A DNA stretch of 64,000 nt from Hydrotalea sp. (GCA_022402565.1 JAKRSC010000028.1:124001-188000), one strand, 5' to 3'. Numbered from the stretch's first letter, positions 1 to 9,543 are shown. Made by a program: numbers and translations. Notes: a model not told the origin generated them from the letters alone.

Positions 1-7
1 TTAATTT

Positions 8-3000
8 ATGAAGACTCCTATGGTACCTCCTGTTGCGGGAATTTTCAAGGGCATAATTGCCGCAATTCCTCTGCTTTTGCTTGCTTCCAGTTCGCTGGCA
101 CAACGATCAATTGAACCCCTTAGCGATCCAACAGCTTCTAAGCAGTTGGCCCAAGCGCTCAAAAAGTCGAGCGAGGAAAACTATAAGCGCGCAGTAGAAA
201 AAGCGCGTAGGTTTAACCTGCCGATAAGCATGAAAGATGAAAAAACCATGCAGGAAGCATATTTAACAGGAATCGATGAAAACGGGTTCCTTCAATACAC
301 AACAACGTTTAACAATATAGATGCTTCTACAACCTCTGGAGCAATTCACTTATGGCCTGGTGGCAGATCTGGATTAAATTTAGCGGGAGCCTATGATCCA
401 TTAAGAGATAGACTCGGTATTTGGGATGGGGGTGGATTGCGAAACACCCACGTGGAGCTCATAGGAAGAATTGATTATAGAGGAACAGGAAGCTTGAGCG
501 ATCATGGAACACACGTTGCTGGAACTATGATTTCTACTGGCGTCAATCCTGTTTCAAAGGGGATGGCTTATGGTTTTCCGAGAATTATTGGATACAGCTT
601 CAATGAAGAACAACCTAGTATGGCCAATGAATCGCCCAACCTTTTACTATCTAACCACTCTTATGGTGTTATTGCGGGATGGAGTAGAAATGCATCGCAA
701 AGTAATAGATGGGAATTTTATGGTCGCCCAAATGAAAATGAAGATGTCAATTTTGGTTATTATGATAGTCGCTCTCGTACTTGGGATGACATAGTATATA
801 AAGCACCTTTTTATCTGCCAGTGAAGTCAGCAGGAAATAACAGAAGCGTGAACGGTCCTGCAGTGGGAGCTGAGTATTTCAGAAGAAATGCTACAGGTAC
901 TTGGGTGTCAGAAATGAGACCAGAAGGAATTTCCAGCAATGATGGCTACGATATTATTTCAACTTATGGAAATGCTAAAAATATTCTAACCGTTGGAGCT
1001 GTTAACCTAATTGCGAACGGGTTTAATATTACCAATGATGTTGTGCTTTCAAATTTTACCAGTTTTGGCCCAAGCGACGATGGTCGTATTAAGCCTGATT
1101 TAGTTGGTAGTGGCGTTGCCATGGTTTCGCCTATTTCAACTGGAGATAGAGCTTATGGCTCATTAAGTGGAACGTCTATGTCGGCCCCAAATGTAACTGG
1201 TACGCTTGCCCTTCTCCAAGAGTTGTATCATAGAAGAAACAATGCATTTATGCGTGCTTCAACTTTGAAAGGCTTGGCAATTCATACAGTTGATGAAGCT
1301 GGCCCAGCTCCTGGTCCTGATTATAAATTTGGTTGGGGGCTCATTAATGGCGAAAGAGCTGCAAGGGTAATTACACAAAGAGGTGTATCTACAAGAATTA
1401 TTGAAAGAACACTTTCTACAAATCAGGTCGATACATTTAATGTAATAGCAAGCGGTAATGGAGGAAATATTAAAGTCACACTATGCTGGACAGATGTTCC
1501 AGGCGAGGTAACCTCACCAGCTGTTCTTAATGACCCAACCTTGAAGTTGGTGAACGATTTAGATGTTCGATTGGTTCGATTAGCGGATAATGACACTTCT
1601 AGGCCTTGGATACTTTTACCGGGAAATCCTGATGCGCCTGCTACTAGGGGCGATAATATTAGAGATAATGTTGAGGTAATTGAAACTACCCATAATACTA
1701 TTCCGGGAGCTTCCTATCGGGTAATTGTTCGCCATAAAAAAGTTTTATTGGTCAACGACCCTCAGTCTTACTCTTTAATCATTAGTGGAATCGGAGGAAA
1801 CTCTATTGGTGCATCTGCTGCTTCAAATAATGCAGATTCTAGAGTAGACAATGTAACTTTTGGTGGAATTAATAATACAACCAATACAGGATGTGCTACT
1901 TATAGTGATTTCACCACTCTTTCACCAGCCGTTGTATCTCCTGGTCAAATAGTACCTCTGAGTGTTACTTTAGGGACATGCGGAGCGAACAATAATAAAA
2001 TGGCTAAGGTTTACATAGACTTTAATAACAATGGTTTGTTTACCGAAGCCAATGAGTTGGTGGCTACCTCAGGAGTAATTAACGGAACACAAGCATTTAC
2101 TGCCAATGTTACTATACCTGCAAACATTATACCCGGTTCATTCCTTCGTATGCGTGTGGTAGCCGTTGAAACATCAAATGCGGATGATATTCAGCCTACA
2201 GGAACATATACAAGAGGTGAAACTGAAGACTATGTGGTAAGTGTAGTACGCCCAACAAGCGACCTGGGCATAGTGGCTTTGCTTCGTCCAGATAGCACTT
2301 GGTGTGGTGGAACGGCTCAAAGGGTTATTGCGCGTGTAAGAAACAATGGCATAAATGCTATTGCTTCTGGCGGAAATATTCCTGTAACAGCCGTTGTGCG
2401 TAATGGCACAACCACAATTGCTACCTTAACAGGAACGTATAATAATACATTGGCGCCTAATGCTGAAGATGATGTAACACTCGCTGGTACATTTAATACA
2501 ACTGCAGGTGTTACTTATAATATTACCGTATCGCATACCATGACGGGCGATTTAGTTCAAACGAACAATACAGTTGAGTTTACAAGAACATCCTCTTCAA
2601 CGCCGGCAACTCCGCCAACAGGAAGCCTTATCAATTGTGCATCAACCAATAATTTCAGGGCTCAGGGAAGCGGATCAGGAACACTATTCTGGTATACATC
2701 TAATACAGCTACACAGCCAGTATTTACAGGTCCACAGGGAAGCTTTTCTGTAGCAGGAACACCTCCGTCTCAGTTTTTCTTAGGTCTAAATGATGCAACG
2801 GTGAAAACGGGTGTACTCAATAAGAACATGTTTAGCAGTGGTGGTTATAATCAGTTTACTCCTGATATAACGGTACAAGCAATTGCACCATTCACACTTG
2901 AGAAAGCAAGAATATATGTGGGCAACTCAGGAAGAATTCGATTTGATGTCATTAATGAAAACAACCAACTGGTTTCAACTGCTACAGTTGATGTTACTGC

Positions 3001-3787
3001 AACTTCTACAACTCCAGGTGCTGGTGCTACTAATAATGACCCCAACGATCCAGGTGTAGAAGTAACTTTAAATCTCAGTTTTCCAGCTGCTGGAAATTAT
3101 AGGATTCGTCCAGTTTATTTTAATGGGGCTACTCTATTCAGAAATAATAATATTCCACTTTCACCAGAAACCTATCCAATAACGGTACCTGGCTTATTAT
3201 CTATAACAGGCTCAACAGTTTCTGGTGGAGACGTTCAATCATTTTACTACTATTTATATGATTGGACAGTTCGGGCAATTACTGGTTGCGCTACTGTGAA
3301 TAAGGTAGCAATTACACCAACAACCCCACAAATTACAAGGTCGGGTACTACTTTGACTTCTCCGTTTCCTTCAAACAACCAATGGTACTTTAATGGTAAC
3401 CCTTTAGGCGGTGCAACTAATACTACACTGCAGTCGCAAGGTGATGGTGTATATTGGGTAGTGAATACAGCAACCAATTGTGGATCTGCTCAAGATGTGA
3501 TTACCGCTATTCCTGTAGTGAACGCTGCAACTATAGGATTTACTGCTAGTCCAAATCCATTGCGCAGAGGTACTACTTTGCGCTACCAATTTACTCTAAG
3601 AGAGCCCGATCAGGTTTCATTGATGCTTGTAGATGGACAGGGTAAACAGGTGTACCAGCAATCATTAGGTCGAGTAACAGGAACAACTACCGGTAATATT
3701 ACAACAGGTGAGCTTGGATCTGGCATCTATAATTTGGTTTTAAAGGGTAGAAGGGCGCAGTATATACAAAGAATCATTGTTCAATAA
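8..3787 (+). CDS. Secreted subtilisin-like S8 serine protease with type IX sorting domain
   Basis: This 1259-residue protein starts with a signal peptide (about residues 1-32, ending SSLAQ). The peptidase S8 domain follows. The triad is visible as D140 (GIWDGGG), H166 (SDHGTHVAG) and S390 (SGTSMSAP), with an oxyanion Asn in KSAGNN; the spacing resembles the Kp43-like S8 subgroup. A P-domain-like beta region follows. A GEVED-type domain lies near residues 628-755 (DFNNNGLF...GETEDYVV), then a CARDB-like repeat and Ig-like segments. The last ~85 residues (from SPNPLRRG, about 1179) form a type A T9SS C-terminal sorting domain with GIYNLVL near the end. It is expected to be exported by Sec, then passed across the outer membrane by the type IX system and anchored or released. 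The domain calls are by motif; the physiological substrate is unknown. The start lies seven bases into the window, so its promoter is not visible. Confidence 0.93.
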   Translation: MKTPMVPPVAGIFKGIIAAIPLLLLASSSLAQRSIEPLSDPTASKQLAQALKKSSEENYKRAVEKARRFNLPISMKDEKTMQEAYLTGIDENGFLQYTTTFNNIDASTTSGAIHLWPGGRSGLNLAGAYDPLRDRLGIWDGGGLRNTHVELIGRIDYRGTGSLSDHGTHVAGTMISTGVNPVSKGMAYGFPRIIGYSFNEEQPSMANESPNLLLSNHSYGVIAGWSRNASQSNRWEFYGRPNENEDVNFGYYDSRSRTWDDIVYKAPFYLPVKSAGNNRSVNGPAVGAEYFRRNATGTWVSEMRPEGISSNDGYDIISTYGNAKNILTVGAVNLIANGFNITNDVVLSNFTSFGPSDDGRIKPDLVGSGVAMVSPISTGDRAYGSLSGTSMSAPNVTGTLALLQELYHRRNNAFMRASTLKGLAIHTVDEAGPAPGPDYKFGWGLINGERAARVITQRGVSTRIIERTLSTNQVDTFNVIASGNGGNIKVTLCWTDVPGEVTSPAVLNDPTLKLVNDLDVRLVRLADNDTSRPWILLPGNPDAPATRGDNIRDNVEVIETTHNTIPGASYRVIVRHKKVLLVNDPQSYSLIISGIGGNSIGASAASNNADSRVDNVTFGGINNTTNTGCATYSDFTTLSPAVVSPGQIVPLSVTLGTCGANNNKMAKVYIDFNNNGLFTEANELVATSGVINGTQAFTANVTIPANIIPGSFLRMRVVAVETSNADDIQPTGTYTRGETEDYVVSVVRPTSDLGIVALLRPDSTWCGGTAQRVIARVRNNGINAIASGGNIPVTAVVRNGTTTIATLTGTYNNTLAPNAEDDVTLAGTFNTTAGVTYNITVSHTMTGDLVQTNNTVEFTRTSSSTPATPPTGSLINCASTNNFRAQGSGSGTLFWYTSNTATQPVFTGPQGSFSVAGTPPSQFFLGLNDATVKTGVLNKNMFSSGGYNQFTPDITVQAIAPFTLEKARIYVGNSGRIRFDVINENNQLVSTATVDVTATSTTPGAGATNNDPNDPGVEVTLNLSFPAAGNYRIRPVYFNGATLFRNNNIPLSPETYPITVPGLLSITGSTVSGGDVQSFYYYLYDWTVRAITGCATVNKVAITPTTPQITRSGTTLTSPFPSNNQWYFNGNPLGGATNTTLQSQGDGVYWVVNTATNCGSAQDVITAIPVVNAATIGFTASPNPLRRGTTLRYQFTLREPDQVSLMLVDGQGKQVYQQSLGRVTGTTTGNITTGELGSGIYNLVLKGRRAQYIQRIIVQ

Positions 3788-3830
3788 GTTCTACCAGACC
3801 CTTTAGTAATTACGAAGGGCGTGTAGAATT

Positions 3831-3874
3831 AGCACTACAAATTGGGCGTTTTGCTCGTTTGTAGTGCTTTTTTT
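3831..3874 (+). terminator. Intrinsic terminator after the S8 protease
   Basis: AGCACTACAAA (3831-3841) pairs perfectly over 11 bp with TTTGTAGTGCT (3858-3868) around a 16-base loop, and a run of seven T follows. It lies 43 bases after the protease stop codon. Confidence 0.85.
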
Positions 3875-4113
3875 ATCCATTTTATGGTCTTAAATGCTAA
3901 TAAGCCACTTTTTATGTAGGTAGAAAAAGTTCTACAATCTTGTCGAACAAAGCCTCCACTTACATCGAACTTGAACCAAGCACATTCGTGTTTTAAGGTG
4001 TTTTTAAGGTCAATTTTATCGACATAACATACATATAATCAGCTATTTAGCAGGCGACCCCATCTTAGGAGCTTTGTACTGTAAATGAATTGCAGACTTC
4101 AAAACTCCTAGTC
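3875..4113. other. Intergenic region upstream of GH5 gene
   Basis: No gene is supported here. A small hairpin GTAGAA-aaag-TTCTAC lies at 3920-3935. The sequence TTTTAAGGT occurs twice near 3991-4010. No convincing -33/-7 pair was found; GAgcTTTG at about 4070-4077 is the nearest match to a -7 box and has one mismatch. Confidence 0.4.
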
Positions 4114-5208
4114 ATGAAAAAGTTACTCACCATCCTCGCCCTCGTTCTTCTCGCAGCGAATGTAGTAGTAGCTGATACTATAAGAACCAACCGTAATGTC
4201 GTTTTCAATAAATACACCAATAAGTACATGGAAATGCGCACCCACCTTGGAGTTACCATTTGTGGTGGCGAATTTGGTCAATTAAATATGCCTGGTACTT
4301 ATAACCGCGACTATATCTATCCTAATGAAAATCAGATGAAATACTACGCAACTAAAGGTATCCGTCTGATCCAGATCCCTTTCCGTTGGGAACGCTTACA
4401 GCACAAAATGTTTGGAGAATTGAATACTGCAGATGTAAACCTATTAGACAATGCAATTGAAGCTGCTGCCAAGTATAACATTGAAATTATCCTTGATATG
4501 CACAACTACGGTAGATATCGCATTAATAACACCGATTATATCATTGGAATGCCAGAAGTTCCTCGCGCTGCTTACAGAGATGCTTGGAAAAAATTAGCGA
4601 ACCACTTTAAGAAGCACGATAATATTTACGCTTATGTAATTATGGCTGAACCAAATAATATGGGAATTTATACTTGGTTCCCAACTGCACAAGCTGCTAT
4701 TTATGGAATTAGAGAAGCTGACCGTAACACTACTATTATTGTTGATGGTGATGGTTATGCAAACGCTAAAAACTGGGTGAAGTACAGCGATGATTTGAAA
4801 CACTTAATTGATCCTGCAAACAACTTAGTATACAGCGCTCACAACTATTTTGATGATGATTGTAGCGGAACTTATAATGAAGTAAACGGTAAGAGAGAAG
4901 TGAATCCTAATATAGGAGTTGAAAAAGCTAAGCCTTTTGTAAACTGGTTGAAGGCCAACAATAAAAGAGGTTTCTTTGGTGAGTTTGGAGTTCCTTGTAC
5001 TGATGGAAAATGGATGGAAGCTATGGAAAACTTCATCCGTTATATTAGAGAGGAAAATGTTGGAGCAATGTATTGGGCTGGTGGTGCTTGGTGGCACGAT
5101 TACCCTCTTGCAATTGAACCAAGAAACGGTAAAGACAGACCTCAAATGTTGGTGTTACAGAAGTATACAAAAGATCGCAACTATCATTTAATGTATGCCA
5201 AAAATTAG
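4114..5208 (+). CDS. Secreted glycoside hydrolase family 5 (cellulase-like) protein
   Basis: The 364-residue protein has a signal peptide (MKKLLTILALVLLAANVVVA) and a single GH5-type TIM barrel. Family features are the early RIPFRWERL strand, LDMHNYGRY, SAHNYF and a C-terminal YWAGGAWW. The presumed nucleophile is E290 in FFGEFGVP. The acid/base position is E179 in IMAEPNN. The Asn that precedes this Glu in the usual NEP motif is replaced by Ala178, which is odd for GH5 and may change activity or specificity. There is no carbohydrate-binding module, no lipobox and no T9SS sorting domain, so the product is probably periplasmic or secreted by another route. ATG 4114 was chosen over an upstream TTG at 4090 because the signal peptide begins there. 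It sits alone between two terminators. The substrate is not predictable from sequence alone. Confidence 0.88.
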   Translation: MKKLLTILALVLLAANVVVADTIRTNRNVVFNKYTNKYMEMRTHLGVTICGGEFGQLNMPGTYNRDYIYPNENQMKYYATKGIRLIQIPFRWERLQHKMFGELNTADVNLLDNAIEAAAKYNIEIILDMHNYGRYRINNTDYIIGMPEVPRAAYRDAWKKLANHFKKHDNIYAYVIMAEPNNMGIYTWFPTAQAAIYGIREADRNTTIIVDGDGYANAKNWVKYSDDLKHLIDPANNLVYSAHNYFDDDCSGTYNEVNGKREVNPNIGVEKAKPFVNWLKANNKRGFFGEFGVPCTDGKWMEAMENFIRYIREENVGAMYWAGGAWWHDYPLAIEPRNGKDRPQMLVLQKYTKDRNYHLMYAKN

Positions 5209-5251
5209 ACTATGGATAAATAAAAAAAACTATGCAAAACATTTACAGATG

Positions 5252-5280
5252 AAGGGCCGCGATTTCGCAGCCCTTTGTCG
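5252..5280 (+). terminator. Hairpin terminator after GH5 gene
   Basis: AAGGGC (5252-5257) pairs with GCCCTT (5270-5275), with an inner GCGA/TCGC stem separated by a C/A mismatch. A T-rich stretch (TTTGTCGTTTTATA) follows. Confidence 0.7.
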
Positions 5281-5567
5281 TTTTATATACTCCTATTGTG
5301 TCATTATTAGTAAACACATCATCTTATGAACATTGCATTAAATCATTCTGCTTTCATTTTCAAATCATGAGTAAACCGCTTGCCCAAATTATCATAAGCA
5401 TAACACAGTTTCACATTTACTTAAGAAAGCAATGCAAAATCAATTCCAACAAGTGTTTCAGCAGATTTTTCTAAAGATTTTTTAGACCCAGTTTCTCCAC
5501 TCATCATGCACAAGTTGCTAAATGAACCTAATCATCCTTTTCTACAAAGTTGGTTCTGTAACGTTTT
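5281..5567. other. AT-rich intergenic region
   Basis: About 290 bases with no supported gene. Tiny ORFs are present (one of 35 codons from ATG 5367) but have neither a promoter box nor a recognisable sequence. The promoter of the next gene begins at the right edge. Confidence 0.4.
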
Positions 5568-5575
5568 TATGTTTG
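5568..5575 (+). promoter_or_regulatory. -7 box of the gene at 5620
   Basis: TAtgTTTG matches the Bacteroidota -7 consensus TAnnTTTG exactly. A TTG at 5550-5552 is only 15 bases upstream, shorter than the usual 19-21, so the -33 element is doubtful. It predicts a short leader of about 40 bases. Confidence 0.65.
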
Positions 5576-5619
5576 CATCGTACAATAACAAACACATCAT
5601 CAAATAAAAACAAACCAAC

Positions 5620-6051
5620 ATGAAAAAGTTTTTAATCGCTGCCCTAGTCTTAATTGCTTCAGGCACAGCAATGGCAAACAATGATGCCAAAAAAGTAAAC
5701 TATCAAATTCTACAAAGCTTTGCTGTAAATTTTAGAGGTGCTGAGCAAGTGGAGTGGACTGTAAAGAAAGACCTTATCAAAGCAAGCTTTGCTTGGTATG
5801 GCGAAAAAACAGAAGCCTTCTATTCAACCGAGGGAGAGTTTTTGGGTTTAACACGTAGAATTGAATTACAACAACTGCCTTCAGCAATTAAGCGCAGCTT
5901 AAAAATGTCTTACAGCAATGAACAGGTTGTTGAATCTATTGAATTTGAAAAAGACGGAATTACGAAATACTATATTACGGTTTTAAGCGACAAGGGAAAA
6001 CAAATACTTGAAGCAGAATTGAATGGCACAATAGCAGTTTATAAAAAGTAG
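5620..6051 (+). CDS. Small periplasmic PepSY-like hypothetical protein
   Basis: The 143-residue protein has a clear signal peptide (MKKFLIAALVLIASGTAMA). The mature part alternates short beta strands and helices (AEQVEWTVKKDLIKASF, TEAFYSTEGEFLG, LPSAIKRSL, GITKYYITVLSDKGKQILE). This resembles the PepSY-like or BLIP-like small secreted proteins common in Chitinophagaceae, which usually have no assigned function. No catalytic motif or cysteine is seen. It stands alone, with its own -7 box and a strong terminator, so it is a monocistronic unit. The family assignment is tentative. Confidence 0.75.
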   Translation: MKKFLIAALVLIASGTAMANNDAKKVNYQILQSFAVNFRGAEQVEWTVKKDLIKASFAWYGEKTEAFYSTEGEFLGLTRRIELQQLPSAIKRSLKMSYSNEQVVESIEFEKDGITKYYITVLSDKGKQILEAELNGTIAVYKK

Positions 6052-6086
6052 TTTCTCAGCAGTTGATTGAATAGGTTTTGAAAACT

Positions 6087-6114
6087 ATGCAGCTCTATTT
6101 GGGCTGCATTTTTT
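6087..6114 (+). terminator. Intrinsic terminator
   Basis: ATGCAGC (6087-6093) pairs perfectly with GCTGCAT (6103-6109) and is followed by six T. Confidence 0.85.
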
Positions 6115-6182
6115 ATGGCTAAAAAGGGTTTAATAGGAAAATAATCAAGCTTATTTTGGCATGCAAAAAACGATATATCTAG

Positions 6183-6190
6183 TATCTTCA
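6183..6190 (+). promoter_or_regulatory. -7 box placing the start at the corA ATG (leaderless)
   Basis: TAtcTTCA ends four bases before the corA ATG at 6195, so the predicted transcription start falls on or next to the start codon. TTG at 6156-6158 is a possible -33 element, at a somewhat long spacing of 24. Confidence 0.55.
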
Positions 6191-6194
6191 TAGT

Positions 6195-7292
6195 ATGACC
6201 AAGATTCCTTATCTCCGTTATCTCAATGTGTTGTCACTTTTCAACACAAAACGAACACGAGCAATTTTGAGTGTGAATCCAACGCTTGTACCTGTTCGCG
6301 AAGAAGCCCGTAACATAAGAATCTTTGCCTATAACTATACCCAAACAAGCTTGGAAGAACGTGAGCTGCAAACTGTGGAAGATTGTTTTCCATTTAGAGA
6401 TAATCAACATATATCTTGGATTAATATTGATGGAATTAGAAAGCACGATGTAGAAACTATATGTCAGCATTTTGGCATACATGCATTAACTGTAGAAGAT
6501 ATTATGAGCGTAGGGCAAAGGCCTAAAACGGAGGCTATTGGTGATGTGCTTTATTGTTTATTGAATATGCTGTATTTCAATCAGCAAAGATCAACTGTTG
6601 AAGTAGAACAAATTAGTATCATCCTTGGAAAAGATTTTGTGATTTCTTTTCAAGATGATCCTGAAAGAGATGTGTTCAACGGTTTGCGCGATCGATTGCG
6701 AGTACCTACCAGCAGGCATCGTCAACTTGGGGCAGATTATCTCTGCTATACAATGTTAGATATGATTGTAGATCATTATTTTATTGTAATGGATCAGCTT
6801 GGTGAGCGCATTGAGCAACTTGAAGAGAAAATAGTTCGCTCTAGTAACAAAAGAAGTTTGGCTGAAATAAATGCACTCAGAAAAGAGCTCATTGTATTGA
6901 AACGAAATATTCAACCAGTGCGCGATTTAATAAGCGGACTCATAAGAAGTGAATCGGAACTATTAGAAGAAAAAACAACCAAATATTTTAGAGATGTATA
7001 TGACCATATCGTCCAAGCTAGTGAATTGGTCGAAAGCTATCGCGATATGATGATTAACCTGCAAGATTTGTATTTGAGCAATGTAAACTTGAAAATGAAC
7101 GAGGTTATGAAAGTCATGGCCATTGTAACCTGTTTATTAGCACCGGCTACCGTTATTGGTGGCATCTTTGGAATGAACTTCGATATGATTCCTTATCTCC
7201 ACCATCCAAACGGTTTTTATATTGCGGTTGGACTTATGTTGCTGGTACCTGCATGGATGCTTTGGCAATTCAAAAAACGTGGTTGGTATTAA
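6195..7292 (+). CDS. corA: CorA-type magnesium/divalent cation channel
   Basis: The 365-residue protein has the CorA layout: a large soluble N-terminal alpha/beta domain, a long helical stalk (about residues 200-300, rich in Glu and Arg), then two C-terminal membrane segments. The signature GMN is at residues 326-328 (IGGIFGMNFD), at the end of the first membrane helix, and the protein ends in the usual basic KKRGWY tail. CorA proteins form pentameric inner-membrane channels for Mg2+ (and Co2+/Ni2+) uptake. Length and motif agree fully with the family. The upstream -7 box is so close to ATG 6195 that the mRNA is probably leaderless. The downstream rlmD gene has its own promoter. Confidence 0.93.
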   Translation: MTKIPYLRYLNVLSLFNTKRTRAILSVNPTLVPVREEARNIRIFAYNYTQTSLEERELQTVEDCFPFRDNQHISWINIDGIRKHDVETICQHFGIHALTVEDIMSVGQRPKTEAIGDVLYCLLNMLYFNQQRSTVEVEQISIILGKDFVISFQDDPERDVFNGLRDRLRVPTSRHRQLGADYLCYTMLDMIVDHYFIVMDQLGERIEQLEEKIVRSSNKRSLAEINALRKELIVLKRNIQPVRDLISGLIRSESELLEEKTTKYFRDVYDHIVQASELVESYRDMMINLQDLYLSNVNLKMNEVMKVMAIVTCLLAPATVIGGIFGMNFDMIPYLHHPNGFYIAVGLMLLVPAWMLWQFKKRGWY

Positions 7293-7325
7293 GGATTCCT
7301 TACCAGTTCTCCCCCTTTCTTTTAC

Positions 7326-7333
7326 TACATTTG
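7326..7333 (+). promoter_or_regulatory. -7 box placing the start at the rlmD GTG (leaderless)
   Basis: TAcaTTTG is a perfect TAnnTTTG match and ends four bases before GTG 7338. No TTG is found at the usual -33 distance. Confidence 0.65.
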
Positions 7334-7337
7334 CCCG

Positions 7338-8765
7338 GTGCGAAAACAAAAGAAGACACAGATATTAGAAAGAGTTAAAGTCGACAACTATGCGGCAGAG
7401 GGAAAATCCCTTGCGCGGGTAGATGGTAAGGTTGTATTCATAGAAGGCACTGTACCCGGAGATGTGGTAGATGTTCAACTGTACAAAAACAAAAAAGATT
7501 GGGCAGAAGGTTTTCCCATTCATTTTCATGAATATTCATCTCAGCGTGTAACCCCTTTTTGCAATCACTTTGGCTCATGCGGTGGTTGTCAATGGCAAAC
7601 AGTTCCTTATGAAGAACAACTTCGCTTCAAACAACAACAAGTAGAAGACCATTTATTACGTATTGCAAAAGTTCCGTTGCCTGCCATCAATTCTATTTTA
7701 GGCGCCGAACAACACAGGTACTATAGAAATAAAATGGAATATACTTTCGCCAATAAGCGGTTTATTCCAGAGCAACAATTCAGAGAGCTCAAAGCAAAGG
7801 GCGAGTCAACCAATATGTGGATGAATGTGGGTGGCTTTCATGCAAAGGGAATTTTTGATAAGGTTGTTGAAATTGATACGTGTCATTTACAAGCAGAGCC
7901 ATCTAACGCTATCCGCCGATTTATTGTAGAGTATGGCCGCAACAATAACCTTAGCTTCTACGATATCAGAATGCATCAAGGTTTTCTGCGCAACGCTATG
8001 GTGCGTATTGCAACCACAGGTGAAGTAATGCTGAACCTCGTGCTTGGATATGAAGATCCATCTATTCGCGAGCCGCTGTTAAACGCCATTATGAAGCAGT
8101 TTCCACAAATAACCACGCTGCTTTATACCATCAATACAAAATACAACGACAGCATTTTTGATTTAGAGCCAATCCCATTCCATGGTCCCGGATTCATTCT
8201 GGAAAAGCTGGAAGACTTTCAATTTAAAATTAGTCCGAAATCGTTTTTTCAAACCAATACAAGACAAGGCGAACAACTGTATCGAGTAACGCGTGATTTT
8301 GCAGAGTTAGACGGTACCCAACATTTGTACGATTTGTATTGTGGAACGGGAAGTATTGGAATTTTCTGCAGCAAGCAGGTTAAATCCTTAGTTGGGGTTG
8401 AGCTCATTGAGCAAGCTATTGAAGATGCAAAAGAAAACGCCCGTATCAATCATATTGAAGCAGCACATTTTACTGCCGGCGATGTTATTCAGGTGTGTAA
8501 TGATGCTTTCTTTGAAGTGCATGGTAGACCCGATGTGGTTATTACCGATCCGCCTCGAGCCGGCATGCACGAAAAGCTGGTGCAGAAGCTGTTAGATATT
8601 GCCGCACCACTAGTTGTGTATGTAAGCTGTAATCCTGCCACACAAGCGCGTGACTTACAGGCATTGGGAGAAAAATATTCTGTTGAAAAAATTCAACCTG
8701 TAGATATGTTTCCGCAAACCCATCATATTGAGAATGTGGTTCAGCTGAAACTAAAAACCGTATAA
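7338..8765 (+). CDS. rlmD: 23S rRNA (uracil-5-)-methyltransferase, RlmD/RumA family
   Basis: The 475-residue protein has an N-terminal TRAM domain (about 8-65). Iron-sulfur ligands follow as C75, C81 and C84 (FCNHFGSCGGCQW), with a fourth Cys expected in EIDTCHLQ. The C-terminal Rossmann fold carries DLYCGTGSIGIF for S-adenosylmethionine and TDPPRAG (D404). The catalytic nucleophile is C431 in YVSCNPAT. These features define the TrmA/RlmC/RlmD family; RlmD, which methylates U1939 of 23S rRNA, is the usual Bacteroidota member, but the exact target cannot be proved here. The start is GTG 7338: it lies four bases after a perfect -7 box, and no in-frame ATG precedes the TRAM domain. The two rhomboid genes follow at short spacing and may be co-transcribed. 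Confidence 0.9.
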   Translation: MRKQKKTQILERVKVDNYAAEGKSLARVDGKVVFIEGTVPGDVVDVQLYKNKKDWAEGFPIHFHEYSSQRVTPFCNHFGSCGGCQWQTVPYEEQLRFKQQQVEDHLLRIAKVPLPAINSILGAEQHRYYRNKMEYTFANKRFIPEQQFRELKAKGESTNMWMNVGGFHAKGIFDKVVEIDTCHLQAEPSNAIRRFIVEYGRNNNLSFYDIRMHQGFLRNAMVRIATTGEVMLNLVLGYEDPSIREPLLNAIMKQFPQITTLLYTINTKYNDSIFDLEPIPFHGPGFILEKLEDFQFKISPKSFFQTNTRQGEQLYRVTRDFAELDGTQHLYDLYCGTGSIGIFCSKQVKSLVGVELIEQAIEDAKENARINHIEAAHFTAGDVIQVCNDAFFEVHGRPDVVITDPPRAGMHEKLVQKLLDIAAPLVVYVSCNPATQARDLQALGEKYSVEKIQPVDMFPQTHHIENVVQLKLKTV

Positions 8766-8794
8766 ATTGTTAGACAAACTATTGAACAAATATC

Positions 8795-9529
8795 ATGACT
8801 GAATTCAGGCCTAGCCGATTTGAAATTCTTCCGGTGATCATCAAAAATTTGGTGATTATTAATGGACTATTTTTTCTTGCACAAAACTCTTTGTCGCAAA
8901 CGGGCTCCATGTTTTCCTTAGAAGATTATTTTGCCCTTCATGCTTGGCAAAGTCAGCTTTTTAAGCCCTGGCAATTACTCACGCATATGTTTATGCATGG
9001 TAGTTTTTGGCATTTGTTCGGAAATATGTTCGCTCTTTGGATGTTTGGTTCTGTTCTTGAAAACCTCTGGGGCTCAAAGAGGTTTTTAACCTTTTATATT
9101 ATATGCGGATTAGGAGCAGCACTAATTCACCTACTATTTCTTAACTATGAAATTGGTGGATTGATGCGTGACTATTCAGCACTTCTTAATCAGCACAAGG
9201 AAGGTGAAATTTCTATTAGTGAGTTTAACAGAGTGACATCTTACTACAATTTAAAACTAAATACCGCTACACTCGGCGCAAGCGGTGCTGTGTTTGGAGT
9301 ATTAGCAGCTTTTGTGTACCTCTTTCCCAACACGTATATCTATCTCTACTTTTTGGTTCCCATTAAAGCCAAATGGTTGGGTTTGGGCTATTTCGCATTC
9401 GAAGTATTTTATGCGCTAAAAAACTCTGCTGGTGACAATGTTGCTCGATGGGCACATATTGGTGGTGCTATAGTTGGGTTAATTTTGGTACTTACTTGGA
9501 ACAAAACCAATAGAAAATCGTTCTTTTAA
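8795..9529 (+). CDS. Rhomboid family intramembrane serine protease
   Basis: The 244-residue polytopic membrane protein shows the rhomboid signatures. It has a His/Asn-rich first helix region (HMFMHGSFWHLFGNM), the catalytic GxSG in TLGASGAVFG (S163) and the catalytic His in WAHIGGAIVG (H221). It is expected to cleave transmembrane substrates within the inner membrane. A soluble insertion (about residues 125-155) precedes the serine helix. The gene starts 29 bases after rlmD and is followed 14 bases later by a second rhomboid, so the two rhomboids probably form one transcription unit. The substrate is unknown. Confidence 0.92.
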   Translation: MTEFRPSRFEILPVIIKNLVIINGLFFLAQNSLSQTGSMFSLEDYFALHAWQSQLFKPWQLLTHMFMHGSFWHLFGNMFALWMFGSVLENLWGSKRFLTFYIICGLGAALIHLLFLNYEIGGLMRDYSALLNQHKEGEISISEFNRVTSYYNLKLNTATLGASGAVFGVLAAFVYLFPNTYIYLYFLVPIKAKWLGLGYFAFEVFYALKNSAGDNVARWAHIGGAIVGLILVLTWNKTNRKSFF

Positions 9530-9543
9530 TCATACAAGATACT

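Noticed and set aside
5323-5475. Two tiny ORFs (14 and 35 codons) in the gap before the gene at 5620
   Set aside because: No promoter box, signal peptide or recognisable sequence; composition is like the surrounding AT-rich DNA.
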